A DNA stretch of 32,754 nt from an uncultured Anaerolineales bacterium (lineage in GTDB: Bacteria > Chloroflexota > Anaerolineae > Anaerolineales > UBA4823). Below are positions 32,535 to 32,754 of the stretch, in pieces. The stretch lies in assembly GCA_937928795.1 (NCBI GenBank), contig CALFWB010000034.1, positions 1 through 32,754 of the forward strand. The letters are read 5' to 3'. Each line of letters starts with the position of its first letter. Positions within the stretch are counted from its first letter, which is position 1. The position numbers and the translations under genes are program-made. The notes beneath the pieces are model-generated. The model saw only the letters and a list, made by a program, of their open reading frames with translations. It had not been told where the DNA came from and searched no databases.

Positions 32535-32754
32535 TCAGCCGCACTCACCAATTTTCCTTTGCAAAGCCCATAAAGCAACCGTTAGAAGCCCAAGTAGGAG
32601 AACAATGACAAAGCCTCCATCCCCTTGGGCTCGCATCGATCGGAGCGTTACAACGGTCGGTCCGACATCATTTCCAACGGTAAAATCTGAAAAGGAAGTT
32701 AAGCCAGCTCGGGTAATGGTCTTTTTCACGGGATCGTAGGCTGAAGCAGCGCAA
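32535..32754 (-). CDS. C-terminus of an exported membrane-anchored protein (5' partial)
   Basis: The frame is open from the window end to a stop at 32535. It encodes the last 72 residues: a beta-rich segment (DPVKKTITRAGLTSFSDFTVG), a short GPTVVTLRSMRAQ linker, a single hydrophobic helix (GGFVIVLLLGLLTVALW) and the basic end ALQRKIGECG. This pattern, strand-rich domain, TVVTLRS-like linker, helix and basic tail, is that of C-terminally anchored surface proteins common in this kind of organism. The GTG at 32729 is probably not the true start, because the frame continues upstream with no stop. It faces the nucleotidyltransferase-like gene across the repeat cluster. Confidence 0.65.
   Translation of the reverse strand, partial: CAASAYDPVKKTITRAGLTSFSDFTVGNDVGPTVVTLRSMRAQGDGGFVIVLLLGLLTVALWALQRKIGECG

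Noticed and set aside
1-32754. CRISPR arrays, tRNA or rRNA genes, prophage or toxin-antitoxin loci
   Set aside because: No regularly spaced repeats, no tRNA-like cloverleaf or rRNA sequence, and no matching protein motifs were noticed on either strand. The repeat cluster at 32377-32510 has 8-bp gaps, too short for CRISPR spacers.

Overview
The window looks like chromosomal DNA of a bacterium of the Chloroflexota, most likely class Anaerolineae. This is inferred from protein style: a YvcK with a membrane-anchored N-terminus, a membrane-bound GH3-like protein of a type I associate with that group, lipoproteins with long Thr/Pro linkers, an FHA/winged-helix regulator beside a Ser/Thr kinase, and a separate gap-pgk-tpiA cluster. 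Base composition is moderate. No rRNA, tRNA, CRISPR array, transposase, integrase or phage gene was seen.

Layout. 1-3.2 kb: the tail of a possible membrane protein, an ATP-grasp ligase and an esterase, then (minus strand) a SanA/YdcF-like protein overlapping an HD hydrolase. 3.3-8.2 kb: folC, lon and an SH3-like lipoprotein. 8.4-11.3 kb: a class III aminotransferase overlapping an orphan GAF-PAS histidine kinase. 11.3-14.4 kb: a CpXC zinc-ribbon/coiled-coil protein, a receiver-less FHA-winged-helix regulator and a divergent Ser/Thr kinase with one C-terminal membrane helix. 14.4-19.8 kb (minus): an operon of GDPD, threonine dehydratase-like enzyme, unpaired CoA-transferase beta-like subunit and membrane-anchored GH3-like protein, every junction being an ATGA overlap. 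19.8-21.2 kb (minus): an AAA+ ATPase. 21.3-23.8 kb: a GT2 glycosyltransferase and convergent recJ. 23.9-28.7 kb: yvcK, gap, pgk, tpiA. 28.7-32.3 kb: a specialised NusG paralogue, a large nested dyad, GDP-mannose 4,6-dehydratase, a lipoprotein and an NTP_transf_5 protein, which together look like the start of a surface-polysaccharide locus. The end holds a degenerate repeat cluster and the C-terminus of an exported membrane-anchored protein on the minus strand.

Most interesting points: (1) the NusG paralogue followed by a 78-bp nested dyad able to form competing hairpins, ahead of polysaccharide genes; (2) an FHA domain in place of a receiver on an OmpR-type DNA-binding domain, next to a Ser/Thr kinase; (3) a GH3-like membrane protein whose catalytic signatures are all altered; (4) several promoters whose -10 element lies 6-10 nt before the start codon, implying leaderless or nearly leaderless mRNAs, in a setting where extended -10 (TGnTAnnnT) elements recur; (5) mutually exclusive hairpins between gap and pgk. 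All functional statements come from reading motifs by eye; no database search or folding program was run.
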